Assembly: GCA_963826505.1 (NCBI GenBank)
Contig: CAWGXG010000008.1
Location: forward strand, 1,488,001 to 1,552,000
From: CAWGXG01 sp963826505
GTDB taxonomy: Bacteria > Chloroflexota > Anaerolineae > Aggregatilineales > Aggregatilineaceae
Direction of reading: 5' to 3'
Length of the DNA stretch: 64,000 bases
This document shows positions 1 through 8,882 of this stretch, piece after piece (position 1 is the stretch's first letter; each line of letters opens with the position of its first letter). Position numbers and translations under genes: made by a program. The notes under the pieces are model-generated. The model was not told the origin of the DNA. It did no database searches and was given only the letters and a program-made list of their open reading frames with translations.

Positions 1-1
1 G

Positions 2-586
2 GAATTGACTAAGCGCAGCGATGAGGCCCCGGAAGAAGATCGCGAAAAGTTGACCCATCTGCGCGATCGTCTGGTTGAGCTCACCAGCGCCATCGACGAG
101 CAGACGCAGGCCGTGTTGCAGCGCGCAGCGGACACGCTGCGGACCATTGTCAACAGCGAAGACATCGACGCGGCCATCCGCCCGCGCCTCGAACAGATTG
201 ACGACACGTTTCTGGCGGTTCTGCAAGCCAACATCCAGTCCGCCGAACAAAACAAAGACGAGCGTCTGGCCGACCGTCTCAAACAGGTCATGCAGAAGAT
301 CATGGAGATTTTGCGCGAGAGCGCCCCGCCACAGATTCGTCTGATCAACGACGTCATGTCGGCCCCCAGCGAGTCCGAAGCACGCAAAGTGCTCGAAAAG
401 GGCGCGCCCAATTTTGGCCCGGAACTGCTCGACCTGATGGACGCCATCGCCGACGATCTGGAACAGAACCAGCAGTCCGGCAGCGCGCAGCGCCTGCGCG
501 GTCTGCGCGAACACGCGGCGTCCTTCGTGGGCAGCGCCCCAACCGCCGCGCCGGAGCCACCGCACAAACCGAGCCTATTGCTGTAA
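2..586 (+). CDS. C-terminal part of a helical coiled-coil protein (5' end outside the window)
   Basis: The frame is open to the left edge, so the true start is probably upstream; a TTG at 5 is in frame but unconvincing. The visible 193 residues are almost entirely charged alpha helix with heptad-like stretches, rich in Glu, Arg, Leu and Gln (for example VLQRAADTLRTIV), followed by a short Pro/Ala tail. Similar helical tails occur in Chloroflexota proteins that carry an N-terminal CpXC zinc-binding domain, but that domain would lie outside the window, so the assignment is only a guess. No catalytic motif, signal peptide or membrane segment is visible. Function unknown. Confidence 0.6.
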   Translation, partial: ELTKRSDEAPEEDREKLTHLRDRLVELTSAIDEQTQAVLQRAADTLRTIVNSEDIDAAIRPRLEQIDDTFLAVLQANIQSAEQNKDERLADRLKQVMQKIMEILRESAPPQIRLINDVMSAPSESEARKVLEKGAPNFGPELLDLMDAIADDLEQNQQSGSAQRLRGLREHAASFVGSAPTAAPEPPHKPSLLL

Positions 587-706
587 GGTCGCGCATCACA
601 TTGTGGAAATCGGAAGGGCTTGTTCGCCAGAATATTGTCGGCAGGCCCTTTTTCGTTACCAGTCTCTATCGCCGTCCGGCAGTCTGCCGAGTGGAGTCGT
701 GAGTCG

Positions 707-736
707 TTGGCGCGTAGGCATGCCACCTGCTACAAT
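707..736 (+). promoter_or_regulatory. Promoter for the DinB-like gene
   Basis: A -35-like TTGGCG (707-712) and TACAAT (731-736) are separated by 18 bp. The -10 is preceded by TGC, giving an extended -10. The expected transcript start is about 30 bases before the ATG at 774. Confidence 0.5.
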
Positions 737-773
737 GCCCGCATTCTGCCCGGCCCATGCGGAGGACCGCCTT

Positions 774-1247
774 ATGACTCACCCCACCCTGACGCGCCTT
801 GCCACCAGTCGCGCAAGGCTGCTTGCCGCCGTGGAATCGCTTGCCGACGCCGCGTTTGATCAACAACTGACAGGGGGGTGGAGCGTGCGCGACATTCTGA
901 CTCATCTGCTCAACGCGGAAGAGGATCACTGCGCGGTGGCCGAAGCGATCGCGCTCGGCCAGCTCGACCGGCTGCCCACGGAATTCCACCTCGACGCCCA
1001 CAACGCCTCCCGATTAGCGGCAAGGGGGCATCTGAGCCGTGACGCTCTGCTCGCCGCGTTGAATGCGCAGCGCGCCCACACCGTCGCCCTGTTCGAGCGT
1101 CTCACCGAGGATCAGCGTGAGGCCGTCGGCCCTCACCCGGTCTTGGGCGAGATCGCGGCGGGCGATATCTTCCGCGTGTTGGCGCTGCATGACGGGCTGC
1201 ACCTGCGTGACATCCAGGCGATTCTCAACGCCAACGATCCAAGCTGA
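774..1247 (+). CDS. DinB-like four-helix metal-binding protein
   Basis: The protein has 157 residues. It carries the DinB/YfiT-type core: a GGWSVRDILTHLLNAEE segment near residue 35 and HDGLHLRDI near the end, whose histidines match the metal-binding positions of this fold. Members are small cytoplasmic four-helix bundles, including thiol S-transferases and damage-inducible proteins of unknown reaction; the substrate cannot be told from sequence. The ATG at 774 is chosen because GGAGGA lies 6-8 bases upstream and the family fold starts right after it, although the frame stays open further upstream. It is monocistronic and converges on the nuclease gene. Confidence 0.75.
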   Translation: MTHPTLTRLATSRARLLAAVESLADAAFDQQLTGGWSVRDILTHLLNAEEDHCAVAEAIALGQLDRLPTEFHLDAHNASRLAARGHLSRDALLAALNAQRAHTVALFERLTEDQREAVGPHPVLGEIAAGDIFRVLALHDGLHLRDIQAILNANDPS

Positions 1248-1270
1248 CTCCAATTCCTCCACACAATAAA

Positions 1271-1300
1271 CGCGGAGCCCGCTGTAACCTGGGCCCCGCG
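1271..1300. terminator. Hairpin between convergent genes
   Basis: The arms at 1271-1280 and 1291-1300 pair over 10 positions with one mismatch, with a 10-base loop. It sits between the stops of the DinB-like gene and the leftward nuclease. No clear T run is present on either side. Confidence 0.45.
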
Positions 1301-1329
1301 CTCAGTCCGTTTGGTGATGTGTCACAGCG

Positions 1330-3363
1330 CTAACGGCGTTTGCCCCGCCCGGTGATCGCTCCAAAGACCATCGCCAACACGACGGCCACCAGTCCAACGA
1401 CGATGGCCAGGGTTCCGCCCGACGAGTCATGCTTGACGCGCGCCGGGATCGCGTCGGTTTGCTTGGTTCCGCCTTCGCCACCCGCCAATGTCAGGCCGAC
1501 CAGCACCGGATCATGGTCCGACGAACGGAACGGGCTGGTGTCGTACCACGCGTCAATTTGGTTCTCGGTCTTAAATTCAACGTTGTAATCAAAGACGCGC
1601 GACTCGTCGGCGTTAATGTGCCAGGGTGCCGCGCCCATCGCTTGAGGTGCCAGGGTCGGCGATCCGAGCGCATGGTCGAGCGAACCCGCCAGCCCCATGT
1701 AAATGTAGGTGTAGTCCCCGGCGCCGCCGAACTGCCGCACTAGATTGGTATACCCCGCGTCGGCAAACACGACCAACGGGTCTTCCTCGGCGTACGAATT
1801 CAGATCGCCGATGACGAGTACGTCCGGATCCCCGGTGCCGGTCGGATCAGTGGCCAGCCAGTCGAGCAAGGTGCGCGCCGCTTGCACGCGCTCCTGATTC
1901 CAACAGCCCTGGCCGTCGCCGATGTCGGGATCGATTCCCGCGCCCGTGCAGCCCTTCGATTTGAAGTGATTGACGACGACCGTAAAGTGCTCACCTGTAC
2001 TCACCTCTTCGAAAGCCTGCGCGATCGGCGGACGACGTCCACCAAACGGCGCGTCCGTCGTCGTGACCGGATCGCCGAGCGGCGTCACGACGGCAGGCTT
2101 GTAGACGATGGCCTGCTTGATAGCATCGCCGCCCACCTCACCTTCGGGTGCGGGAGCCATCAGCCCAACCGGATCGGGCACGTAGGCGTACACGTCGCCG
2201 CCAGCCGCTTCGTTTAGCCCGGACACCAGATCGGCGACCGCGCTTTCCGGCCCATCGCCGTCATTCTCGATCTCAATCAAGCCGATCACATCGGCGTCCA
2301 GCGTCGTGATCGCGGTAATGATCTTGGCACGCTGCCGCGCAAACTCTTCGGGAGTCGTCGCGCCGCGCTCCGTGGGGAACCCGCCGCCCAAACCATCGCC
2401 GTTGAAGTAGTTCAACACGTTGAACGACGCCACATGCAGCCGTCCGGGGACGTCTGGCGGCACCGCCGAACGCGGATTCGTCGGGGCAAAGTCGGCCGGT
2501 TGGGTGACCTGAACGCGGTACACACCAAACCGCTGATCGAGCACGCCCGTTACTCCGGTGACGGAGTCCCCGGCGCGCAGCACGTTCGACAAAGTTAATC
2601 CGCCCGGCGGCAAGATCGTCGGGTCAATATTCTGCTCGTTGTTGCCATCATCCAGCAGAATTTCGCGCAGAGCGTTGTCGTCCTCGACGGCCAACGCGGG
2701 TTCACCGGGCGCGGCAACGTTGGTCGGCTGGTAGGTCCGGCCATTTACACCCATCAAAATCTCGCCGTAACGCCCCAGGTTGTACAGTTCCTCGACGGTC
2801 AATTCCTGTGGGAAGGTGACCAACATCCCTTCCCAGCGCTCCCAGTCGGACATCTTCGCGACCGGCAGCGTCACCTCAGTCGGTGTGACACTCGCCCCGC
2901 TGCCGCAAACCGTGATCGCGCTCACCCGACGAATCTGGGTGAGATTAGCGCCGGAATCCGCCATTTCGAAGGCCGTGCCCGTCACACGCACCACGTCGCC
3001 CACATTCACATCCACCCTGGACAGCGAGGAATCGACGAAAATTCCCTCAGAAGTCAGCGGATCGGAGTCGGCGTCAGCGTCTTCTTCCTGCATGAAGAAG
3101 CCTTTGAACTGAGTGAGGGTGTTTTGAAAATCCCCGATCACCACACCCTCAACGGTGTGAACGTTACCACCCTCGGGTGTTTGATCGGTGGTTCCCTGGA
3201 TATCATGGATCATCGTTGCCGGATCACCGCACCCGTCCGACTGGCGGGCTACGGCGACGCCCGCGCGCCTCGGGACGATGCCAACGCTCAAGACCAGTAC
3301 CATACCCAGCGCCAGCGACAGACTCAGCCCGCGGCGACCAGTGGTCTTCAACCAACCAGACAT
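1330..3363 (-). CDS. Secreted, membrane-anchored ExeM/NucH-type endonuclease
   Basis: The protein has 677 residues. It begins with a basic stretch and a hydrophobic signal segment (LSLSLALGMVLVLSVGIV). Next comes an OB-fold region like that of bacterial extracellular nucleases (about residues 50-190), then an endonuclease/exonuclease/phosphatase domain (about 310-640). Catalytic signatures are FNVLNYF, IGLIEIEND, VVNHFKSKG, VIGDLNSYAEEDP and SSDHDPVLVGL. A C-terminal hydrophobic helix followed by GRGKRR suggests cell-surface anchoring. It probably degrades extracellular DNA for nutrients or biofilm turnover. The ATG at 3363 is preferred over upstream in-frame codons because GGGGAGG lies just upstream and the signal peptide then begins immediately. 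It lies 64 bases after the methyltransferase gene. Confidence 0.9.
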   Translation of the reverse strand: MSGWLKTTGRRGLSLSLALGMVLVLSVGIVPRRAGVAVARQSDGCGDPATMIHDIQGTTDQTPEGGNVHTVEGVVIGDFQNTLTQFKGFFMQEEDADADSDPLTSEGIFVDSSLSRVDVNVGDVVRVTGTAFEMADSGANLTQIRRVSAITVCGSGASVTPTEVTLPVAKMSDWERWEGMLVTFPQELTVEELYNLGRYGEILMGVNGRTYQPTNVAAPGEPALAVEDDNALREILLDDGNNEQNIDPTILPPGGLTLSNVLRAGDSVTGVTGVLDQRFGVYRVQVTQPADFAPTNPRSAVPPDVPGRLHVASFNVLNYFNGDGLGGGFPTERGATTPEEFARQRAKIITAITTLDADVIGLIEIENDGDGPESAVADLVSGLNEAAGGDVYAYVPDPVGLMAPAPEGEVGGDAIKQAIVYKPAVVTPLGDPVTTTDAPFGGRRPPIAQAFEEVSTGEHFTVVVNHFKSKGCTGAGIDPDIGDGQGCWNQERVQAARTLLDWLATDPTGTGDPDVLVIGDLNSYAEEDPLVVFADAGYTNLVRQFGGAGDYTYIYMGLAGSLDHALGSPTLAPQAMGAAPWHINADESRVFDYNVEFKTENQIDAWYDTSPFRSSDHDPVLVGLTLAGGEGGTKQTDAIPARVKHDSSGGTLAIVVGLVAVVLAMVFGAITGRGKRR

Positions 3364-3427
3364 AACATTTTTCCTCCCCTGAAAACCGCCATCAGCGCTG
3401 CACAGATAAGATGTGCTCTGCGGTGGC

Positions 3428-4189
3428 TCAATCCTCAAGTTTCTGCGCGATCAGCAACTCGCGGTGGACATTGGTCGCGATGCCGCGCGGCGTACTAAAG
3501 GCGTCCAACGCGTGATCCACTTGCGACCAGTGCCGCTCGATATCGAAATCCTCCGGCACGGGCACCGCTTTCAGCCAGAAGATCAGCGACTCCGCGTCAA
3601 GATAATAATAAGCAACATCATACTCACCGCGACAGCGCACGGCGAATCCCTGCGCACTGAGCGCGTCCGCCCATGCGACGACGGTCTGGCCCGCAGGAGG
3701 TTCATACTGCCCGCCCGGCCCACATCCGAACAGCTCGCAAATGTTGGCATGATTGCGCGCTCCGACTTGCTGGGTAATGAAATAACCGCCCGGCTTCAGT
3801 ACGCGCGCGATCTCATCGGGAAAAGCAAGCGCGTGCCGGTTGAGCACGACATCAAACGCCCCATCAGGAAACCTAAGATCGCGCGCGTCCATCTTGCGGA
3901 AGGACACGCGGCAGCGCAGCACTCTGGCCGTGTTCTCTTTCGCCACTTTGACCATCAGCGGATCGGCGTCAATACCAACGCCGCTGCCGAAATATTCCGC
4001 CAGCTTCACGAAGCGCTCACCGCCCCCCGTACCGATATCCAGGACGCGCTGGGTGCGGCTGAGGTAGCGACGGGCGATCCCTGTCCACGTCCAGGGCACT
4101 GGATCGATCGAATCACGCACACGCGAAAAGTCCCAGCCGCGCCGCGCCTCGACCGAGTTCACCATCTGTCGGAGTGCTTCCAATGGCAT
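3428..4189 (-). CDS. Class I SAM-dependent methyltransferase
   Basis: The protein has 253 residues with a canonical Rossmann methyltransferase core: motif I VLDIGTGGGERF (about residues 48-59), acidic motif II GIDADP, motif III DARDLRFPDGAFDVVLNRHAL, and VLKPGGYFITQQVG. This matches the UbiE/SmtA-like Methyltransf_11 group, cytosolic and of unknown acceptor. The ATG lies only 2 bases after the stop of the PBP-like gene, so it is most likely translated from the ftsW-PBP transcript. Nothing in the sequence ties it to cell-wall chemistry; the linkage is positional only. Confidence 0.85.
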   Translation of the reverse strand: MPLEALRQMVNSVEARRGWDFSRVRDSIDPVPWTWTGIARRYLSRTQRVLDIGTGGGERFVKLAEYFGSGVGIDADPLMVKVAKENTARVLRCRVSFRKMDARDLRFPDGAFDVVLNRHALAFPDEIARVLKPGGYFITQQVGARNHANICELFGCGPGGQYEPPAGQTVVAWADALSAQGFAVRCRGEYDVAYYYLDAESLIFWLKAVPVPEDFDIERHWSQVDHALDAFSTPRGIATNVHRELLIAQKLED

Positions 4190-4191
4190 GC

Positions 4192-5682
4192 CTAATTCCC
4201 CGCGCCAGCCGACGCTGAGCCATTCAGACTCGCCGCGGCCGCCTCGAATACAACCCCGGCAGCATTGGCCGCCGCGGCCGCATCGGGTTTATCCTCTTCC
4301 ACGACGACCACGACCGCGATCGCGCCAGTCGTGCCTTCCGCGTGTTCGGCGAACCCAACAAACCAACCGTCAGGCGTGGCATCCGGCCCGCCATAAGCCA
4401 GCCCGCCATGCCCGTAAATCACCAATCCATCGCGCGCCGCTCCGGCCAGAGCCGGATTCATCGCAGCCGACTGGCGCAGCGCCGACCGCAGCGCCCCGGC
4501 CACGTCTGTACGGAGCAGCGCCGGACTCTCGGTCGACACTTCGACTGGCTGCCACGCTTTGCCAGGAGGCCGCACAGCGTCCACGATATGCAGCGGCACC
4601 CCGTTACCCCGGTTGGCAATCGTGGCGATCACCTGTGCCATTTGCAGCGGCGTCACCGTCAATGTCCCCTGGCCAACCAGCGCCGCAACCAGCTTCTCCG
4701 GCGAGGAATCCGCCGTGAGCGGAGCGGACTCCGGTCCCGCCGCCGTTTCGAAGCCCGGCAGATCAGGCGCCTCCAACAGGCCAAAAACCTTGAAACGATC
4801 CCACAACGCCGCCGGAGTAAGCCCGTCGTCGAAGGCCAGTGCGAAAGCTGCCGGGCAGCCGTAAGCATACGCCGTCAACAGCGTCAGATCGCCTGACGGA
4901 GCGCCCGGTTGGCAGGCCAGCGTCAGATCGCCGACCAGCACCGAATCAGCCGCGTCGGGCACAACGGCGTTGAGCACTGTCGATCCCTGCGCGCCGAGAT
5001 CGGGCGCAGCGCCCAGCAGCGCGGCCAACACGACCGTTTCTAGCGCGCCGCCCGGCTGGTACACGCCCGCCGTCGCCCGGTTGAGCAGCGGCGAAGTTGC
5101 GACATTGGCCGTAAGCGCATCCCACTGCTGATCGAGCGTATTCGGATCATAGCCGGGGCCGCTGGCCATAGCCAACACGCGTCCGGACGGTACATCGATC
5201 ACGAGCACTGCCCCACTGTAATCACCAAGAGCCTGTGACGCGGCCTGCTGCACCGCCAGATCTATCGTCGACCGTACGTCGCCGCCCTGCTCCGCCCGGT
5301 GCAGCGCATCATCCACGAAGGCGCGCCACGCGCTGCGCCAGGTGTCCCCGCGCAATTGGGAGTCGTATTCGGCTTCGAGACCCGTCACACCATAGCGGAA
5401 ACTGTAGTAGCCCACCGCCGCGACAGTTTCCGGATAAGGATACACGCGCTGCATCAGTCCGGACGGCAGTTCCTGGCTCATGGCCAGCGGCGTGCCGCTC
5501 TGGTCGAAGATCGTCCCACGCTGGATGCGCTGCTGCGCGATCACGTTGCGGGCATTGTCCTCACGCCCGCGCAGCGCATCCGCCCGGAGCACACCCCAGA
5601 AGCCCGCGGCCAGCGCCACGATTCCAAAGGCGACCAGCAAGCCCAACGTCACACGGTTCAACTCTCTGACCATGCTGTTCAC
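4192..5682 (-). CDS. PBP2/FtsI-like protein lacking all transpeptidase catalytic motifs
   Basis: The protein has 496 residues: one N-terminal membrane helix (LGLLVAFGIVALAAGFWGVL), the class B PBP dimerisation region (QRGTIFDQSG, RVYPYPETVAAVGYYS, GVTGLEAEYDSQLRG) and a full-length transpeptidase-like fold ending with DGWFVGFA. The active site is gone. The SxxK position (after NRATAGVYQPG) reads GALE at residues 212-215, SxN reads GCP (275-277), and KTG reads HGG (425-427). The architecture otherwise matches the PbpA partner of RodA/FtsW glycosyltransferases, so I infer a non-catalytic partner or regulator. The GTG at 5682 overlaps the ftsW TGA and has AAGGAG 8 bases upstream, whereas the ATG at 5673 is too far from it. 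No frameshift is apparent. Confidence 0.85.
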   Translation of the reverse strand: MNSMVRELNRVTLGLLVAFGIVALAAGFWGVLRADALRGREDNARNVIAQQRIQRGTIFDQSGTPLAMSQELPSGLMQRVYPYPETVAAVGYYSFRYGVTGLEAEYDSQLRGDTWRSAWRAFVDDALHRAEQGGDVRSTIDLAVQQAASQALGDYSGAVLVIDVPSGRVLAMASGPGYDPNTLDQQWDALTANVATSPLLNRATAGVYQPGGALETVVLAALLGAAPDLGAQGSTVLNAVVPDAADSVLVGDLTLACQPGAPSGDLTLLTAYAYGCPAAFALAFDDGLTPAALWDRFKVFGLLEAPDLPGFETAAGPESAPLTADSSPEKLVAALVGQGTLTVTPLQMAQVIATIANRGNGVPLHIVDAVRPPGKAWQPVEVSTESPALLRTDVAGALRSALRQSAAMNPALAGAARDGLVIYGHGGLAYGGPDATPDGWFVGFAEHAEGTTGAIAVVVVVEEDKPDAAAAANAAGVVFEAAAASLNGSASAGAGN

Positions 5683-7013
5683 CGCGCGACTCCTTCCTCG
5701 CCACTGAGCATCAGCAGCAGGCCGACGATCACGCAGTTGGTCAATAACGAGCTTCCGCCGTAACTCACGAACGGCAGCGTAACGCCAGTCAGCGGGACCA
5801 GTTTCAACACACCGCCCGCGATCAACAGACTCTGCACCGCCAACAGCACGCTCAAGCCCGCCGCCAGCAGAGTGCGGAACGGCCCGCGCGACAGCACGGC
5901 GATCCGCATGCCGCGTACGACCAGCGCCGCAAGCGCGAACAGGACGGTCAGCACCCCAGCAAGCCCCATTCTTCCGCAATGGCCGCGAAGGCAAAATCGG
6001 AATGGACGACCGGGATGATCGTCGGCTGCCCTTGCGCGATGCCCTGCCCGAACACGCCGCCCGAGGCCACGGCCAGTCAGACTCTGCACGACCTGGTAGG
6101 CTTGGGCGTCGGCGTTGGGCCAGGGATTCCACCAGATGTCGACGCGCAGCGCCACCACCGAAAACAGTGTATAGGCCACCGCCCCCGCCGCGATCAGCAG
6201 CAGCGCGCCGCCCGCCAACAGCAACGTCTGCCCGCTGGCGAGATAGAGCATCACCATGAACACTACGAAAAACAGCGTCGCCGCGCCCAGGTCCTTCTGC
6301 CAGACGAGCACGACCATGCACACGCCCCACATAAGCAGTACCGGGGCCAGAAACGCCGGAGAAGGCACCCGCCACGGTCCCAAGCGGACGGTGTCCTCGC
6401 GCAAGTAAGGCTGGTGATCGGCGAAGTAGCTCGCCAGGAAAACCACCAGCAGAATCTTGAGCAGTTCCGACGGCTGGTAATACACGCGCCCAAAACCGAG
6501 CCACAGCCACAGGCGCGGCCCGGTGTGGGCTGGGTTCTGCCCGACCAGGATCGTAATCACGAGCAGCGCCAGCCCGCCGATCAGCCACGTATAGCGGTAG
6601 CGCCGCAGCCAACGCAGATCGTCGGGCAGCAGCGTCACGGCCAGCATGGCTCCTAGTCCTATCACCAACCACAGCGCCTGCCGGTTGACGTAGGGTGGCA
6701 CCAGGCGCGCCACCAGGGTCAGGCCCCACCCGGACAGAAACATCGCCAGCGGAAACAACAGGGGATCGCGCGCGGGCAGACGGCGGTTGAGCACCATATG
6801 ACCGGCCAGCGCACACGCCATCCACACCCCGACCGGCCACAGGCGCAGCCAGGACCACTGGCGCGCCAGGATCAACGCGGACTGGTTCACCGCGAGGAAG
6901 ATTCCCGCCAGGATCAGCAACAGCCGCTCACGCCGTATCGCGAACGGCAGCCTATCGTCTACATCGAGATCGAGCGTCACTCCAATCGGAAGCACTCGCG
7001 AAGATAGCCGCAT
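5679..7013 (-). CDS. ftsW: FtsW/RodA/SpoVE-family peptidoglycan glycosyltransferase (compensated frameshift)
   Basis: A polytopic SEDS protein of about 445 residues. It polymerises lipid II into glycan strands and normally works with a class B PBP, here encoded directly downstream with a GTGA overlap. Family marks are RLWLWLGFGRVYYQPSELLK, VWQKDLGAATLFF and the C-terminal LPFVSYGGSSLLTN. Between about 5954 and 6077 the frame is displaced. Dropping one base near 6077 and adding one C to the run at 5954-5957 restores the family sequence LAVASGGVFGQGI, then PVVHSDFAFAAIAEEWGL. The two indels cancel. The ATG at 7013 has only a weak GGGTGA ribosome site. FtsW and RodA cannot be told apart from this sequence. 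Confidence 0.88.
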   Translation of the reverse strand: MRLSSRVLPIGVTLDLDVDDRLPFAIRRERLLLILAGIFLAVNQSALILARQWSWLRLWPVGVWMACALAGHMVLNRRLPARDPLLFPLAMFLSGWGLTLVARLVPPYVNRQALWLVIGLGAMLAVTLLPDDLRWLRRYRYTWLIGGLALLVITILVGQNPAHTGPRLWLWLGFGRVYYQPSELLKILLVVFLASYFADHQPYLREDTVRLGPWRVPSPAFLAPVLLMWGVCMVVLVWQKDLGAATLFFVVFMVMLYLASGQTLLLAGGALLLIAAGAVAYTLFSVVALRVDIWWNPWPNADAQAYQVVQSLTGRGLGRRVRAGHRARAADDHPGRPFRFCLRGHCGRMGLAGVLTVLFALAALVVRGMRIAVLSRGPFRTLLAAGLSVLLAVQSLLIAGGVLKLVPLTGVTLPFVSYGGSSLLTNCVIVGLLLMLSGEEGVAR

Positions 7014-7104
7014 AGAGTCACCCAGAATCACACGGCGGCAGATCGCCGGCATAGGCCGCGCTGCCGCCCCCACTCATTGTGTACCGCGCCGCTTGCCTCC
7101 CCAA

Positions 7105-7998
7105 CTAAACCTGCGATGGCCCCTCGAAATACCTGCCGAGGATTGGCCACAGCCGTTCCAAAGTGGCGTGCGGCACACGCCGCCGGTCCGTGATTACCGC
7201 CGTCGCCAGCGCGTCAGGGCAATCGCACGCACGATCGCCATCCGCCAACCGCTCGACCACACCGACCAGCGCGCGCTGCGCCAGCCGCACATTCGCGTGC
7301 AACACTTTCAATACCAGCTCGACCGAGACGTCTTCTTCCGTCTCGTGCCAGACATCGTAATCGGTCACATGCGCCATCACGGCGTAACACATCTCGGCCT
7401 CGCGCGCCAGGAAAGCTTCCGGCGAAGTCGTCATGCCGATGATGTCGAAGCCCCACTGCCGGTACAGACGACTCTCGGCGCGGGTCGCGAAGCGCGGCCC
7501 CTCGCTGGTGATGAACGTCCCGCCGCGAAACACCAGTTCGTCCCCTTCGGACGCGTCTTCGACCGCGTCCGCGACAATCGCACTCAGCCGCGGGCAAAAT
7601 GGATCGGCAGCGGAAATGTGAGCGACGATGCCGTCGCCGAAAAACGTTCGCCCGCGTTCGTCACGCGTCCAGTCCACCAGTTGATCCGGGATTACGACAC
7701 AGCCGGGTGGTAGTGACTCCCGAAGCGATCCGCAAGCACTGACCGCGATCACCTGCTCGACGCCCAGCAGCTTCAGCGCGTAGATGTTGGCGCGATAGGG
7801 CACCTCGGACGGCATATGCACGTGACCGCGACCGTGCCGCGCCAGAAACGCCACGCGCTGCCCCGCCAACTTCCCGATCCGGATCGCATCACTGGGCGGG
7901 CCAAAAGGCGTGTCAATCTGCCGTTCCTCCACGTCGCGCAGTTCCGGCATATCATACAGCCCGGACCCACCGATCACCGCAATGCGTACAGCCTCCAT
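7105..7998 (-). CDS. mtnP: S-methyl-5'-thioadenosine phosphorylase
   Basis: The protein has 297 residues. It is a PNP/MTAP-family enzyme that cleaves methylthioadenosine with phosphate to adenine and methylthioribose-1-phosphate, for methionine and adenine salvage in the cytosol. Signatures in order are GGSGLYDM (residues 10-17), the phosphate-binding RHGRGH, NIYALKLLGVEQVIAVSACG, GPRFATRAES and TTSPEAFLAREAEMCYA, with a purine-site Asp in VTDYDVW. Length is typical of the MtnP group. GGGAGAAG lies just upstream of the ATG. It sits 91 bases before ftsW on the same strand and may begin that transcript. A related phosphorylase specificity (methylthioinosine, for example) cannot be excluded. Confidence 0.93.
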   Translation of the reverse strand: MEAVRIAVIGGSGLYDMPELRDVEERQIDTPFGPPSDAIRIGKLAGQRVAFLARHGRGHVHMPSEVPYRANIYALKLLGVEQVIAVSACGSLRESLPPGCVVIPDQLVDWTRDERGRTFFGDGIVAHISAADPFCPRLSAIVADAVEDASEGDELVFRGGTFITSEGPRFATRAESRLYRQWGFDIIGMTTSPEAFLAREAEMCYAVMAHVTDYDVWHETEEDVSVELVLKVLHANVRLAQRALVGVVERLADGDRACDCPDALATAVITDRRRVPHATLERLWPILGRYFEGPSQV

Positions 7999-8011
7999 CG
8001 ATTCTTCTCCC

Positions 8012-8794
8012 TCAAAGGTTGCCGGTCAGCGCGTCAGACCACCAGCCGCCCAGTGTACCGCCAAATTCTGTACGCCCCCACTGATTGGTACATCGGGAGC
8101 GTCCAGCCCTCCCGCGTCGTGTCGACTGACCGGGGCCGTCGTCGGGCCGGTGGTCGCAGTAGGAGTTCGGGCTGGTGACGGGCGGCACCGGCGACGGCGT
8201 GTCGGTGACACGAACGTTCAGCGTAGCTAACAGGTTGCCTTGCAGCGGACCCGATGACACGCGAAACAGGGTCGTCAGCGACAGGCCGTAGATCAAAATG
8301 CAGCCCACGATCGCGACGACCCACACCCCGGACAGGAGCGCACCGATCACGCCAAAGCGACGGGTACGGCGAGGATCGTAGGATTTCTTGGCTCCGAACA
8401 CGGCCATCAGCGAGAGCACCAGCCCTACAACGGGCAGGCAGTATACCGCGCCGCAGCATGCCCCCGCCGAGATGATCCCGATCATCATTCCGATCAGCGA
8501 CATAACGTCGGTAGAGTTGCCCTTATACAGGTCTTCGTCACCAGCGGATTCACTGCGTTTACGCTTGCGCAGTGCCCCGATCTGCGCCCCGATCAACTGG
8601 TCAGCGTAGATGGCGGGTTCTTCGACCGCTACGCCGAGCTTACGCGCGTCTTCGGCATGTTCTTCGCACAGCCGCTGACCGTCATCAGTGTAGTACAGGC
8701 AGTAGGCGCACAGTGGCTTACCGCACACTTCGCACCGCTCCAACGCGATGCGCTCCGGGTGATTGGCGCAGTTAAGCGTTTCCCACCCACTCAT
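8012..8794 (-). CDS. B-box-type zinc-binding membrane protein, C-terminal frame uncertain
   Basis: The N-terminus (residues 8-46) has a B-box-like array: CANHPE, CEVCGKPLCAYCL and CEEHAED. A charged linker follows, then two hydrophobic segments (about 96-130 and 143-175) of the DUF4190 type. The expected topology is a cytosolic zinc domain on a small membrane anchor. Beyond residue about 200 the frame is doubtful: removing one base at 8166-8167 turns the tail into a Pro/Thr-rich linker (SPTPTATTGPTTAP) that ends at a different stop, and a third frame also gives protein-like sequence. The last 60 residues should therefore not be trusted. GAGGAGC precedes the ATG. Function unknown. Confidence 0.7.
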   Translation of the reverse strand: MSGWETLNCANHPERIALERCEVCGKPLCAYCLYYTDDGQRLCEEHAEDARKLGVAVEEPAIYADQLIGAQIGALRKRKRSESAGDEDLYKGNSTDVMSLIGMMIGIISAGACCGAVYCLPVVGLVLSLMAVFGAKKSYDPRRTRRFGVIGALLSGVWVVAIVGCILIYGLSLTTLFRVSSGPLQGNLLATLNVRVTDTPSPVPPVTSPNSYCDHRPDDGPGQSTRRGRAGRSRCTNQWGRTEFGGTLGGWWSDALTGNL

Positions 8795-8882
8795 AGGGCA
8801 AGCTCCTCAAAACGCGGCGGACGGCTCGTCGTGCATGCCGTCCGCGCAGTGCCCAATCCAAACTCCCTGCGGGGCCGCGCCG

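Noticed and set aside
5683..6858. A leftward N-terminal extension of the PBP-like gene running through ftsW
   Set aside because: It reads ftsW in the wrong frame; the GTG at 5682 with a ribosome site is the start.
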